From assembly GCF_013522705.1 (NCBI RefSeq), contig NZ_JAAMRE010000022.1, positions 1 to 64,000 of the forward strand: a stretch of 64,000 bases of DNA, given 5' to 3'. Origin of the DNA: Pseudomonas lurida (lineage in GTDB: Bacteria > Pseudomonadota > Gammaproteobacteria > Pseudomonadales > Pseudomonadaceae). A program made the translations under genes and the position numbers. Shown here one piece after another: positions 35,970-43,816 of this stretch. The number at the start of each line of letters is the position of its first letter. Position 1 is the stretch's first letter. The notes beneath the pieces are model-generated. The model was not told the origin of the DNA. It made no database searches and saw only the letters and a program-made list of their open reading frames with translations.

Positions 35970-36122
35970 GGGTCACTCCTTCAATCTGTGTAGAAAAAAA
36001 AGCGCCGCGGCCCGCACGACGATCCAAGGCTTATTTGTAGCTGGCCCAAGACTTGCCAACAAACGACGATTAGGCGAGATATCATTCCGTTTATTCATGC
36101 CAGGAATAAAAAGAGGCACGCC

Positions 36123-37013
36123 GTGCTGAATAAAAGACATTTGCCCTCGATCACCGCCCTGCAGTGTTTCGAAGCGGCCACCCGTCACCTGAGTTTTACC
36201 CGCGCCGCGGAGGAGCTGAACCTCACCCAGAGCGCGGTGAGCAAGCAGGTGGCGCAATTGGAAGAGTTGCTGCAGCACCTGCTGTTCCGCCGCGTGCGGC
36301 GCCGCCTGCAGATGACGCCGGCGGGCGATTTGTACCTGGTGGAGGTGCGCAAGATCCTTACGCAGGTAGAGATGTCCACCCACTACCTGCGCTCCTACGG
36401 CGGTGAGACCGAAGTACTGCGCGTGTCCACGCCCTACACCTTCGGCGCGCGCTGGTTGGTGCCGCGCCTGAAGGGCTGGCGCCTGCGTCACCCGCAGATC
36501 CATCTGGACCTGTGCAACGAGCAGGAGCCGGACGAGCTGCTGCAAGGCAAGGCCGACATGGCGTTCTACTTCGGCCAGGGTGCGCGGCCGGGCACCGAGA
36601 GCCTGAAACTGTTCAGCGAAGAGCTAGTGCCGGTGTGCGCCCCGGAGAGCCTGCCGGCGCAGCCCTTCACCGATCCCACGCAGTTGAGCAACCTGGTGCT
36701 GCTGCAAAACGCTTCGCGCCCCCAGGGCTGGCACGACTGGTTTGCCGACCAGGGTTATCACACCGAGCACAGCTACCATGGCCCGCGTTTCGACACTTTC
36801 TATATGTGTATCCGCGCGGCGCAGGTGGGGTGCGGCGTGGCGTTATTGCCACGCTTTCTGGTGGAAGAAGAATTGGCCGACGGCAAGCTCGTGATCCCCT
36901 GGCAGCATGCGATGCCCAGCCAGGACGCGTATTACCTGGCCTACCCGGAGCACGCAGCCGAAGTGCCCAAGGTGCGCGAATTTGTGAAGTGGATGATGGA
37001 GCAAGTGATCTAG
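36123..37013 (+). CDS. LysR family transcriptional regulator, GcvA-like
   Basis: 296 residues starting with GTG. The N-terminal helix-turn-helix is LSFTRAAEELNLTQSAVSKQ (residues 23-42), followed by a periplasmic-binding-like effector domain (from ~90, VLRVSTPYTFGARWLVPRLK). It is divergent from amaB with 153 nt between, the classical LysR layout, and matches the LysR gene beside P. putida amaAB. It is therefore the likely regulator of lysine/pipecolate catabolism; the inducer is not known from sequence. Confidence 0.9.
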   Translation: MLNKRHLPSITALQCFEAATRHLSFTRAAEELNLTQSAVSKQVAQLEELLQHLLFRRVRRRLQMTPAGDLYLVEVRKILTQVEMSTHYLRSYGGETEVLRVSTPYTFGARWLVPRLKGWRLRHPQIHLDLCNEQEPDELLQGKADMAFYFGQGARPGTESLKLFSEELVPVCAPESLPAQPFTDPTQLSNLVLLQNASRPQGWHDWFADQGYHTEHSYHGPRFDTFYMCIRAAQVGCGVALLPRFLVEEELADGKLVIPWQHAMPSQDAYYLAYPEHAAEVPKVREFVKWMMEQVI

Positions 37014-37037
37014 TGCCTGGAGTGGAATGCATTTCAA

Positions 37038-37065
37038 ATGTGGGAGGGGGCTTGCCCCCGATGAG
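37038..37065. repeat. REP palindrome, family 2 (single)
   Basis: GTGGGAGGGGGCTTGCCCCC lies 25 nt after the LysR stop and before pncB. No T-tract follows. Confidence 0.75.
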
Positions 37066-37185
37066 GCCAGTGGCCTCCCCGAAAAAATGTCTGGCAAAAC
37101 CCCTCAGGTCTATGCGCCACTAGCCCCCTTTTAAATTCGTGAGTAAAGGTCGGCCCCCGCGCCGATCCATCTGGAGATTCCCGTT

Positions 37186-38400
37186 ATGAGCGAGAGCGTG
37201 TTTGCCGATCGCATCGTGCAGAACCTGCTCGACACCGACTTCTACAAACTGACCATGATGCAGGCGGTGCTGCACAACTATCCCAACGTGGAAGTTGAAT
37301 GGGAATTTCGTTGCCGTAACAGCGAAGACCTGCGGCCCTACCTGGCGGAGATCCGCTACCAGATCGAGCGCCTAGCCGAGCTGAGCCTGAGCCCGGACCA
37401 ACTGGGGTTCCTGGAACGCATCAGCTTTATGAAGCCGGACTTTTTGCGCTTCCTCGGGCTGTTTCGCTTCAACCTGCGCTATGTGCAGACCGGTATCGAA
37501 AACGGCGAGCTGTTCATCCGCCTGCGCGGGCCCTGGTTGCATGTGATCCTGTTCGAAGTGCCGTTGCTGGCCATTGTCAGCGAAGTGCGCAACCGCTACC
37601 GCTACCAGACCGTAATCCTCGAACAGGCCCGCGAGCAGTTGTACCGCAAGTTCGATTGGCTGACGGCCAACGCCGGCAGCGATGAGCTGTCGGAGCTGCA
37701 AGTGGCCGACTTCGGCACGCGTCGGCGCTTCTCGTACCGGGTGCAGGAAGAAGTGGTCAGTGTGCTCAAGCATGACTTTCCCGGGCGGTTCGTCGGCACC
37801 AGCAACGTGCACCTGGCCCGCGAGTTCAACATGAAGCCCCTGGGCACCATGGCCCATGAATGGATCATGGCTCATCAGCAACTCGGCCCGCGCCTGATCG
37901 ACAGCCAGATCGCCGCGCTCGATTGCTGGGTGCGCGAATACCGTGGCCTGTTGGGCATCGCCCTGACCGATTGCATCACCACCGATGCGTTCCTCGGCGA
38001 CTTCGACCTGTACTTCGCCAAGCTCTTCGACGGCCTGCGCCACGACTCCGGCGACCCGGTGCAATGGGCGGAAAAAGCCATCGCGCATTATCACAAGCTG
38101 GGCATCGAGCCGATGAGCAAGACGCTGGTGTTCTCCGATAGCCTGTCGCTGCCCAAGGCCCTGGAGATCTTCCGCGCGCTGCGAGGCCGCATTAATGTGA
38201 GCTTCGGCATCGGCACCAACCTGACCTGTGACATTCCAGGGGTGGAGCCCATGAGCATTGTGCTTAAAATGACCGCCTGCAATGGCCAGCCCGTGGCGAA
38301 GATCTCCGATGAACCGGGCAAGACCCAATGCACCGACCCGAATTTTGTCGCCTATCTGCGTCACGTTTTCAAAGTACCTGCCCTATCCAACAAGGAGTGA
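37186..38400 (+). CDS. pncB: Nicotinate phosphoribosyltransferase
   Basis: 404 residues, normal length for PncB. It converts nicotinate and PRPP to nicotinate mononucleotide in the Preiss-Handler NAD salvage pathway. Conserved parts are LLDTDFYKLTMMQAVLHNYP at the N-terminus, DFGTRRRFSYRVQEEVV, the histidine in GTMAHEWIMAHQ (site of phosphorylation in the family) and RHDSGDPVQWAEKAI. nadE follows after 3 nt. Confidence 0.96.
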   Translation: MSESVFADRIVQNLLDTDFYKLTMMQAVLHNYPNVEVEWEFRCRNSEDLRPYLAEIRYQIERLAELSLSPDQLGFLERISFMKPDFLRFLGLFRFNLRYVQTGIENGELFIRLRGPWLHVILFEVPLLAIVSEVRNRYRYQTVILEQAREQLYRKFDWLTANAGSDELSELQVADFGTRRRFSYRVQEEVVSVLKHDFPGRFVGTSNVHLAREFNMKPLGTMAHEWIMAHQQLGPRLIDSQIAALDCWVREYRGLLGIALTDCITTDAFLGDFDLYFAKLFDGLRHDSGDPVQWAEKAIAHYHKLGIEPMSKTLVFSDSLSLPKALEIFRALRGRINVSFGIGTNLTCDIPGVEPMSIVLKMTACNGQPVAKISDEPGKTQCTDPNFVAYLRHVFKVPALSNKE

Positions 38401-38403
38401 AGC

Positions 38404-39231
38404 ATGCAAGCCGTACAGCGTGAGATCGCGCAGCAGCTCAAGGTCCAAGCGCCATTCAACGACCAGGCCGCGCTTGAGGCCGAAGTAGCGCGGCGCGTGG
38501 CGTTTATTCAGGACTGCCTGCGCAATTCCGGGCTCAAGGCCCTGGTGTTGGGCATCAGCGGCGGCGTCGACTCCCTGACCGCCGGCCTGCTGGCCCAACG
38601 AGCGATGCAGGAGCTGCGCGCCAGCACCGGTGACCAGGCGTATCGCTTCATCGCCGTGCGCCTGCCTTACGAAACCCAGTTCGATGAAATCGATGCCCAG
38701 GCGTCGGTAGACTTTATCGAGCCGGACGAGCGTCACACCGTCAACATTGGCCCGGCGGTCAAAGCCCTGGCCAGTGAAGTGGCGGCGTTTGAAGGCAAGG
38801 CGGCGGTGTCCCGTGATTTCGTGCTGGGCAACACCAAGGCGCGCATGCGCATGGTGGCGCAATACACCATCGCCGGCGCGGCCGGCGGCCTGGTGATCGG
38901 TACCGACCATGCGGCGGAAGCGGTGATGGGCTTTTTTACCAAATTCGGGGATGGGGCGTGCGACCTGGCGCCGTTGAGCGGGTTGGTGAAAAACCAGGTA
39001 CGTGCGATTGCGCGGCATTTTGGCGCGCCGGAATCCTTGGTTGAGAAGGTGCCGACCGCCGACCTGGAAGACTTGTCGCCGGGTAAGCCGGATGAGGCGT
39101 CACATGGTGTGACTTACGCTGAGATCGATGCATTCCTGCACGGCGAGCCGGTGCGGGAAGAGGCGTTCAGGATTATCTGCGAGACGTATCGCAAGACCGA
39201 GCACAAGCGGGTCATGCCGTTTGCGCCGTGA
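38404..39231 (+). CDS. nadE: NH3-dependent NAD synthetase
   Basis: 275-residue NadE without a glutaminase domain, so it uses ammonia. The PP-loop ATP motif is LVLGISGGVDSLTAGLLAQR (residues 46-65). VIGTDHAAEAVMGFFTKFGD and LEDLSPGKPDEASHGVTY are conserved. It amidates nicotinate adenine dinucleotide to NAD, the last step of the pathway fed by pncB, with which it forms an operon. Confidence 0.96.
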   Translation: MQAVQREIAQQLKVQAPFNDQAALEAEVARRVAFIQDCLRNSGLKALVLGISGGVDSLTAGLLAQRAMQELRASTGDQAYRFIAVRLPYETQFDEIDAQASVDFIEPDERHTVNIGPAVKALASEVAAFEGKAAVSRDFVLGNTKARMRMVAQYTIAGAAGGLVIGTDHAAEAVMGFFTKFGDGACDLAPLSGLVKNQVRAIARHFGAPESLVEKVPTADLEDLSPGKPDEASHGVTYAEIDAFLHGEPVREEAFRIICETYRKTEHKRVMPFAP

Positions 39232-39250
39232 GGTGAACCAGGCAGAAAGT

Positions 39251-39322
39251 CATCGGGGGCAAGCCCCCTCCCACAGTTGACTGTATTCACAATCCAAGGT
39301 GGGAGGGGGCTTGCCCCCGATG
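39251..39322. repeat. REP pair, family 2 (inverted), between convergent nadE and azurin
   Basis: CATCGGGGGCAAGCCCCCTC and GAGGGGGCTTGCCCCCGATG are inverted around about 24 nt. It fills the gap between the convergent nadE and azurin genes and could serve as a shared transcript end. Confidence 0.82.
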
Positions 39323-39337
39323 AACGATTACGCGGCC

Positions 39338-39784
39338 TTACTTGACGACCACAGTGCCTTTCATCATCGAGATGTGGCCTGGGAACGAGCAGAAGAACGC
39401 GTAATCGGTACCCGCAGCCAGTTTCGACACGTCGAAGGTCACGGAATCTTTCTCGCCGGCACCGATAATCTTGGTGTGGGCGATGATGCGGCTGTCGCCT
39501 TCTTTCAGGTAGTTTTTGTCGATACCGGCGGCCATGCCATCGGTAGCGACCGGCTGCATGTCAGCGGCGCTGGTGAGCACCCAGTTATGACCCATGACGT
39601 TCTTCGGCAGGCTGCCGGAATGAGTCAGCTCGACGGTGAATGTCTTGCAGCTCTTGTCGATCGTGATTTCCTTGGTGTTGAAGGACATCTGGTCAGTGGA
39701 GTCGACGGTGACCTTGCACTCTGCAGCCAGCAACTGGCCGCTGGCCAATGTCAGCAGGGAAACAGCAACGATTTTGGCAAACAT
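39338..39784 (-). CDS. azu: Azurin, blue copper protein
   Basis: 148-residue precursor; signal peptide of 20 residues (MFAKIVAVSLLTLASGQLLA) and a 128-residue mature protein, the standard azurin length. Copper ligands by mature numbering: His46 in VMGHNWV, Cys112, His117 and Met121 in FFCSFPGHISMM. The Cys3-Cys26 disulfide is present. Periplasmic electron carrier. The upstream in-frame extension to 39844 has no signal peptide and is rejected. An Anr/FNR-type box lies 69 nt upstream. Confidence 0.97.
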   Translation of the reverse strand: MFAKIVAVSLLTLASGQLLAAECKVTVDSTDQMSFNTKEITIDKSCKTFTVELTHSGSLPKNVMGHNWVLTSAADMQPVATDGMAAGIDKNYLKEGDSRIIAHTKIIGAGEKDSVTFDVSKLAAGTDYAFFCSFPGHISMMKGTVVVK

Positions 39785-39852
39785 GTGAATCTCCAAGGCA
39801 GGGTTAAAAACGCATGATGCGGCAAGGGTGCCAGAGACAGGCACGATTTCCT

Positions 39853-39866
39853 ATGATCTGAATCAA
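39853..39866 (-). promoter_or_regulatory. Anr (FNR-type) binding site upstream of azurin
   Basis: On the minus strand TTGATTCAGATCAT matches the FNR/Anr consensus TTGAT-N4-ATCAA at 9 of 10 positions. Anr activation of azurin in P. aeruginosa is established, which supports the call. The transcription start is not determined here. Confidence 0.75.
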
Positions 39867-39972
39867 CAGATTGTATACAACTTTAGGCTATCAGACCTAT
39901 CGACACAATCAACCGGCCAAAGTGCCGCAGGCTGCCTATGATCGGCTCCATCACCTATCTGGAGCCCGCGCC

Positions 39973-40029
39973 ATGTACCTCAACCAATTGTTCAACGGCC
40001 TGCTGGCCGCTTACGCCTGCGGTAAGTGA
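39973..40029 (+). CDS. Possible 18-codon peptide
   Basis: MYLNQLFNGLLAAYACGK follows a GGAG at suitable distance (CTGGAGCCCGCGCC ATG). It is hydrophobic and ends 88 nt before the next gene. It could be a leader peptide or a gene remnant. No homologue is recognised, so confidence is low. Confidence 0.25.
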   Translation: MYLNQLFNGLLAAYACGK

Positions 40030-40117
40030 AGGCCAAGCGCGCTGCTAAGCTGCTACCATGGCGACCCGAGGCAGCCGCGCGCCGCCCACCCTCACCTTCG
40101 ACCCTAGAGGATTGCCC

Positions 40118-40300
40118 ATGGCCAAACCTAATTACTCCTTCGCCAAACGTCAGAGAGACTTGGCCAAGGAACAGAAGAAAGAGGAAAAGCTGCAACGCAA
40201 GAAAGCCGCTGCCGATGAAGAGGCCGGCGCCCTCAACCCGGAAGTTGACGGTGAAGTAACGAGCGACGAAACCGAAACACCAAAAGATCCTGCCGAATAA
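40118..40300 (+). CDS. Small conserved basic/acidic protein of unknown function
   Basis: 60 residues. The N-terminal half is strongly basic and helical (MAKPNYSFAKRQRDLAKEQK, then K/E-rich); the C-terminal half is acidic. This N-terminus is common in small proteobacterial proteins of unknown function. ATG 40118 is preferred over 40058 because the extra 20 codons look like untranslated leader and the MAKPNYSFAKRQR start is the conserved one. AGAGG lies 7 nt upstream. Confidence 0.75.
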   Translation: MAKPNYSFAKRQRDLAKEQKKEEKLQRKKAAADEEAGALNPEVDGEVTSDETETPKDPAE

Positions 40301-40345
40301 TTCCTTTGTGGTGAACAGGCCCGCCCCGTTCACCACAATCCACCA

Positions 40346-41236
40346 TTACTCCAGCGGCATTACCGTCACCCGCACTTCCGGGTCATGGCTGCCTCCCCCC
40401 AGAATCACCCCACGCAACGGCGACACATCGGAAAAATCCCGGCCCCAGGCCAGGGTGATGTGCTCCAGTGCCGGCTGCACATTATTCGTCGGATCGAAAT
40501 CTACCCAGCCTGACACCGGGCAATACACCGAGACCCACGCATGGGACGCATCGGCGCCGATCAGCCGTGCCTGGCCGGGTGGCGGCTGCGTGAGCAGATA
40601 ACCGCTGATGTAACGCGCCGCCAGACCGCGCGAGCGCAGACACGCAAGCATCAAGTGGGCGAAGTCCTGGCATACGCCGCGACGGCGTTCCAGCACCTCC
40701 ACCAGCGGTGTAGCGACCTGGGTGGCTTCGGCATCGAAGGTGAATTCGCTGAAGATCTTCTCCATCAACGCCTGCACGCCCAGCAGCAATGGCCGCCCCG
40801 GCACGAAACAGCTTTGCGAGAAGTCGACGAAGGTTTGCTTCAAATGCACATAGGGCGACTCGAAGCGATAGCGGCAGGCTTCGATCGCCTCGGGCGACAT
40901 CGGCCGGCTGCTGTAGGTCAGGCTGTCGCGGGTCTGGTCCCACGCCGGCGACCGAGCGAAATCCGGCGCCGGCCGCGCCAGCACTTCCACGGTCAGCCCG
41001 GCATTGACCAGCAGTTCATCGTGGGGCCGCTCGAAGGCCAGGCGGGTGATGGGGTTGCCGAACACATCCAGCTCGTCGCGGCGTGAGGACGGCTGCGGGC
41101 TGATATCCAACTGTTGCGCGCTGCAGCGCTGCCACTCACACGCACGCGGCCACAGATGCGCCAACTGCTGGGCCAGGGACACCGGGCTGTCGTAGTGGTA
41201 ATGGGTATCGTGGAAAATCTGGTAGCGCGCACTCAT
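40346..41236 (-). CDS. Transglutaminase-like protein
   Basis: 296 residues. An N-terminal bacterial transglutaminase-like domain (RYQIFHDTHYHYDSPVSLAQ) is followed by a transglutaminase core with catalytic Cys189 (RRGVCQDFAHLM), His232 (ASHAWVSVY) and Asp248 (VDFDPTNN). Likely a cysteine peptidase or amide transferase. Its ATG overlaps the stop of the upstream ATP-grasp/alpha-E gene (TGATG), so it is the third gene of an operon with 41236-43722 and 43817-47107. This trio is conserved in many bacteria, in some with the proteasome-like peptidase Anbu. Confidence 0.88.
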   Translation of the reverse strand: MSARYQIFHDTHYHYDSPVSLAQQLAHLWPRACEWQRCSAQQLDISPQPSSRRDELDVFGNPITRLAFERPHDELLVNAGLTVEVLARPAPDFARSPAWDQTRDSLTYSSRPMSPEAIEACRYRFESPYVHLKQTFVDFSQSCFVPGRPLLLGVQALMEKIFSEFTFDAEATQVATPLVEVLERRRGVCQDFAHLMLACLRSRGLAARYISGYLLTQPPPGQARLIGADASHAWVSVYCPVSGWVDFDPTNNVQPALEHITLAWGRDFSDVSPLRGVILGGGSHDPEVRVTVMPLE

Positions 41237-43722
41237 CACAGCGACACCGTTTGCTGGCTTACATCATCCACATGAGCGAAGTGGCGCAGCGCCAGGCGAT
41301 CCGACACTTGCCCACTCTCCTCGGCCACCGCTTGCAGCAGGTCGGCCAGGCCATCCAACGCGGCGCGCACACCGGCCTCGCCGAACAGCGGGTTCTCCAG
41401 GCAACTCAGGTCGAAGCGCGTGAGACGCTCCACCAACGGTCCCAGACCGGTTTCCCGCGGCACGCCAAAGTCGTCGTTGAGCCGTCGCAACGTGCGACTC
41501 ACCAGTTTGAGCTGGAACAACACCGCATGAGGGTTCTGCTCGTCCAGCAACAACAGGTCGAGCACCGGGATCAGTTGCGGCACCGCCAGGTAGCGCGAGC
41601 GGTAGGTGATGCTGCTATTGCCCAATTCCAGCAACCATTCCAGCCCCGCTTGATCGAACACCGCCACGCCGCGCAGGAACGCCGCAAGGCTGCTGCTGAG
41701 AAACTGCAGACGCTCGATGCGCCGGCCCATCATCAAGAAACGCCAGCCCTCATCGCGGGTCATGTCGTCCAGGGCGAACCCGGACAGCGCCGCGAGGGAC
41801 ATCACCAGGCGGTTGAGAAAGTCCAGCAGCTCGCCGAAGTCCGCCGTCTCGCGCGCAAGCTCCAAGGCTTCGCGTTGCAGCTCCACCAGGGCCTGCCAGT
41901 TTTCCCGGGACAACTTGCCCCGCACCTGAGACGCCGCCCACTGCAAGCGTTGCAGGTTGGCGCGCAAGCTCGACGGCCAGTCGTCACCGAGCAACGCGGC
42001 CAGCAGGCGCTCGGGCAGCTCGCCCTCCTCCGGCAACAAGCGCAAGTTTTCGCCCAGCGCCACCGCCGCCTGCAACGCTAGCGGGTCGTCGCCGTCGACG
42101 TAGCGCGCCAACACGATCCGCAGCCAGCGCGCGCTGTCATCGCAGCGTTCGCAATAACGGCCAAACCAGAACAGGTTTTCCACTACCCGCGAGGGCAGAT
42201 AGGGGTCGCGGCGCACCAGGTCATGGGCGCCGATGGGGCGTTGCGCGCGCCACTGTTCGCCGCCAGGTGTGCGCTCACCGAGGACCCAGGTGTCTTTGCT
42301 CGCTCCGCCGCGTTGCATCGACACCACCTCGGCATCGGCTTCGGCGGCCACACGCGTCAGCCCGCCGGGCAACACACGATAGCCGTCGTCGCTGGCCACG
42401 GCGTACACGCGCATGCCGATGGCACGGTGTTGCAGGTGATCCTCTTCGGTGTGCCACACCGGCGCCTGGGACAATTGCGCCAGCTCCTGGGCCACGTACG
42501 CGTAAGGGCGCGCGCGCATGCGTTGGGTCAGGGCCTGGCGCTGCGCATCGTCCAGATCGCGGCCAAACACGGGGGTAAAACTCTGCGACGCAAATGCCGG
42601 TTTGATCAGCAGTTCCGGCAGTTTGTGCAAGGCTTCGGCAAGCACCGGCGCCTCGCCGCACCACCAGGTGGCGATGGACGGCAGGATCAGTTCTTCGCCA
42701 AACAAAAACTGGTTGATCTTCGGCAGAAAGCCCAGCAAACCCGGAGACTCCAGCACACCGCTGCCCAGGGCATTGGCCACCAGCACATGGCCCTGGCGCA
42801 CCGCGTCGAGCAGGCCCGGCACGCCCAGGGCCGAGTCGGTGCGCAGCTCCAACGGGTCGCAGAAGTCGTCGTCGAGGCGGCGCATGATCGCGTGCACCCG
42901 GCGCAGGCCGCTGAGGGTCTTGAGAAACACACGGCTGTCGCGCACGGTGAGATCGCCGCCTTCCACCAGCGGGTAACCGAGCTGGCGCGCGAGGTAGAGA
43001 TGTTCGAAATAGCTCTCGTTGAAACGCCCAGGGGTAAGCAGCACAATCAGCGGTGTCTGATCATCGCCGGGGGCCTGACGCGCTAGGGTTTCCTGCAATG
43101 TGCGGAAGAAACCGGTGAGATGCTGCACCTGCAGATCGCGATACAAGTCCGGGAAGGCGCGAGACACGATGGTGCGGTTTTCCAAGGCGTAGCCTGCGCC
43201 CGACGGCGCCTGGGTACGGTCGGCGGTGACCCACCAGCGGCCATCCGGGGTGCGCGCCAGGTCTACCGCATACAGGTGCAAAAACGCGCCGTCAGACGGC
43301 TGGATGCCCTGGCACGGCCATAGGAAGTTGTTATGCCCGAACACCAGTTCCGCCGGCAGCAGGCCTTCCTTGATCAAGCGCTGCGGGCCATACAGATCGG
43401 CCAGCACCGCGTTGAGCAAGCGCGCGCGCTGCGCGATACCGGCCGCCAGGTGCTGCCACTCGTCAAAGGCCAGCACATGGGGCAGCAGGTCCAATTCCCA
43501 TGGGCGGTCGGCGCCTTTAGGGTCGGCGTAGACGTTGTAGGTCACGCCGTTTTCCTGGATCTGCCGGGTCAACAGCGCCTGACGCTGGGCCAGCTGCGCC
43601 GGGGTGCTGCGCTGCAGGTGATCGAGCAGGCGTCGCCAATGGGCACGCACTACGCCGCTGTCGTCCAGCAATTCGTGATAGGTGCCCGCGGTCAGCGGGT
43701 AACGGTCGAGCAAGTCGGACAT
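41236..43722 (-). CDS. Circularly permuted ATP-grasp / alpha-E fusion protein
   Basis: 828 residues. The first ~480 form a circularly permuted ATP-grasp domain (GVTYNVYADPKGADRPWELD, VVLLTPGRFNESYFEHLYLA-like region, YVAQELAQLSQAPVWH). Residues ~510-815 form the helical alpha-E domain (LPSRVVENLFWFGRYCERCD, RFLMMGRRIERLQFLSSSL, SSITYRSRYL). In many genomes these are separate adjacent genes; here they are fused. ATP-grasp enzymes of this class are predicted amide/peptide ligases. The partner transglutaminases suggest a make-and-cut peptide system; the substrate is unknown. Confidence 0.88.
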   Translation of the reverse strand: MSDLLDRYPLTAGTYHELLDDSGVVRAHWRRLLDHLQRSTPAQLAQRQALLTRQIQENGVTYNVYADPKGADRPWELDLLPHVLAFDEWQHLAAGIAQRARLLNAVLADLYGPQRLIKEGLLPAELVFGHNNFLWPCQGIQPSDGAFLHLYAVDLARTPDGRWWVTADRTQAPSGAGYALENRTIVSRAFPDLYRDLQVQHLTGFFRTLQETLARQAPGDDQTPLIVLLTPGRFNESYFEHLYLARQLGYPLVEGGDLTVRDSRVFLKTLSGLRRVHAIMRRLDDDFCDPLELRTDSALGVPGLLDAVRQGHVLVANALGSGVLESPGLLGFLPKINQFLFGEELILPSIATWWCGEAPVLAEALHKLPELLIKPAFASQSFTPVFGRDLDDAQRQALTQRMRARPYAYVAQELAQLSQAPVWHTEEDHLQHRAIGMRVYAVASDDGYRVLPGGLTRVAAEADAEVVSMQRGGASKDTWVLGERTPGGEQWRAQRPIGAHDLVRRDPYLPSRVVENLFWFGRYCERCDDSARWLRIVLARYVDGDDPLALQAAVALGENLRLLPEEGELPERLLAALLGDDWPSSLRANLQRLQWAASQVRGKLSRENWQALVELQREALELARETADFGELLDFLNRLVMSLAALSGFALDDMTRDEGWRFLMMGRRIERLQFLSSSLAAFLRGVAVFDQAGLEWLLELGNSSITYRSRYLAVPQLIPVLDLLLLDEQNPHAVLFQLKLVSRTLRRLNDDFGVPRETGLGPLVERLTRFDLSCLENPLFGEAGVRAALDGLADLLQAVAEESGQVSDRLALRHFAHVDDVSQQTVSL

Positions 43723-43778
43723 GGAACGCTCGGCAGAGGCAAAGGGGCTCAGATTAACTCAGATTCATTGCAATCAAC

Positions 43779-43806
43779 GGTGGGCGGGAGCTGGCCCTCC
43801 CACCTT
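43779..43806. repeat. Degenerate REP palindrome, family 2
   Basis: GGTGGGCGGGAGCTGGCCCTCCCACC lies in the spacer between the DUF2126 gene and the ATP-grasp gene. The arms are shorter and more diverged than in other copies. Confidence 0.55.
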
Positions 43807-43816
43807 TCAATCGCAG

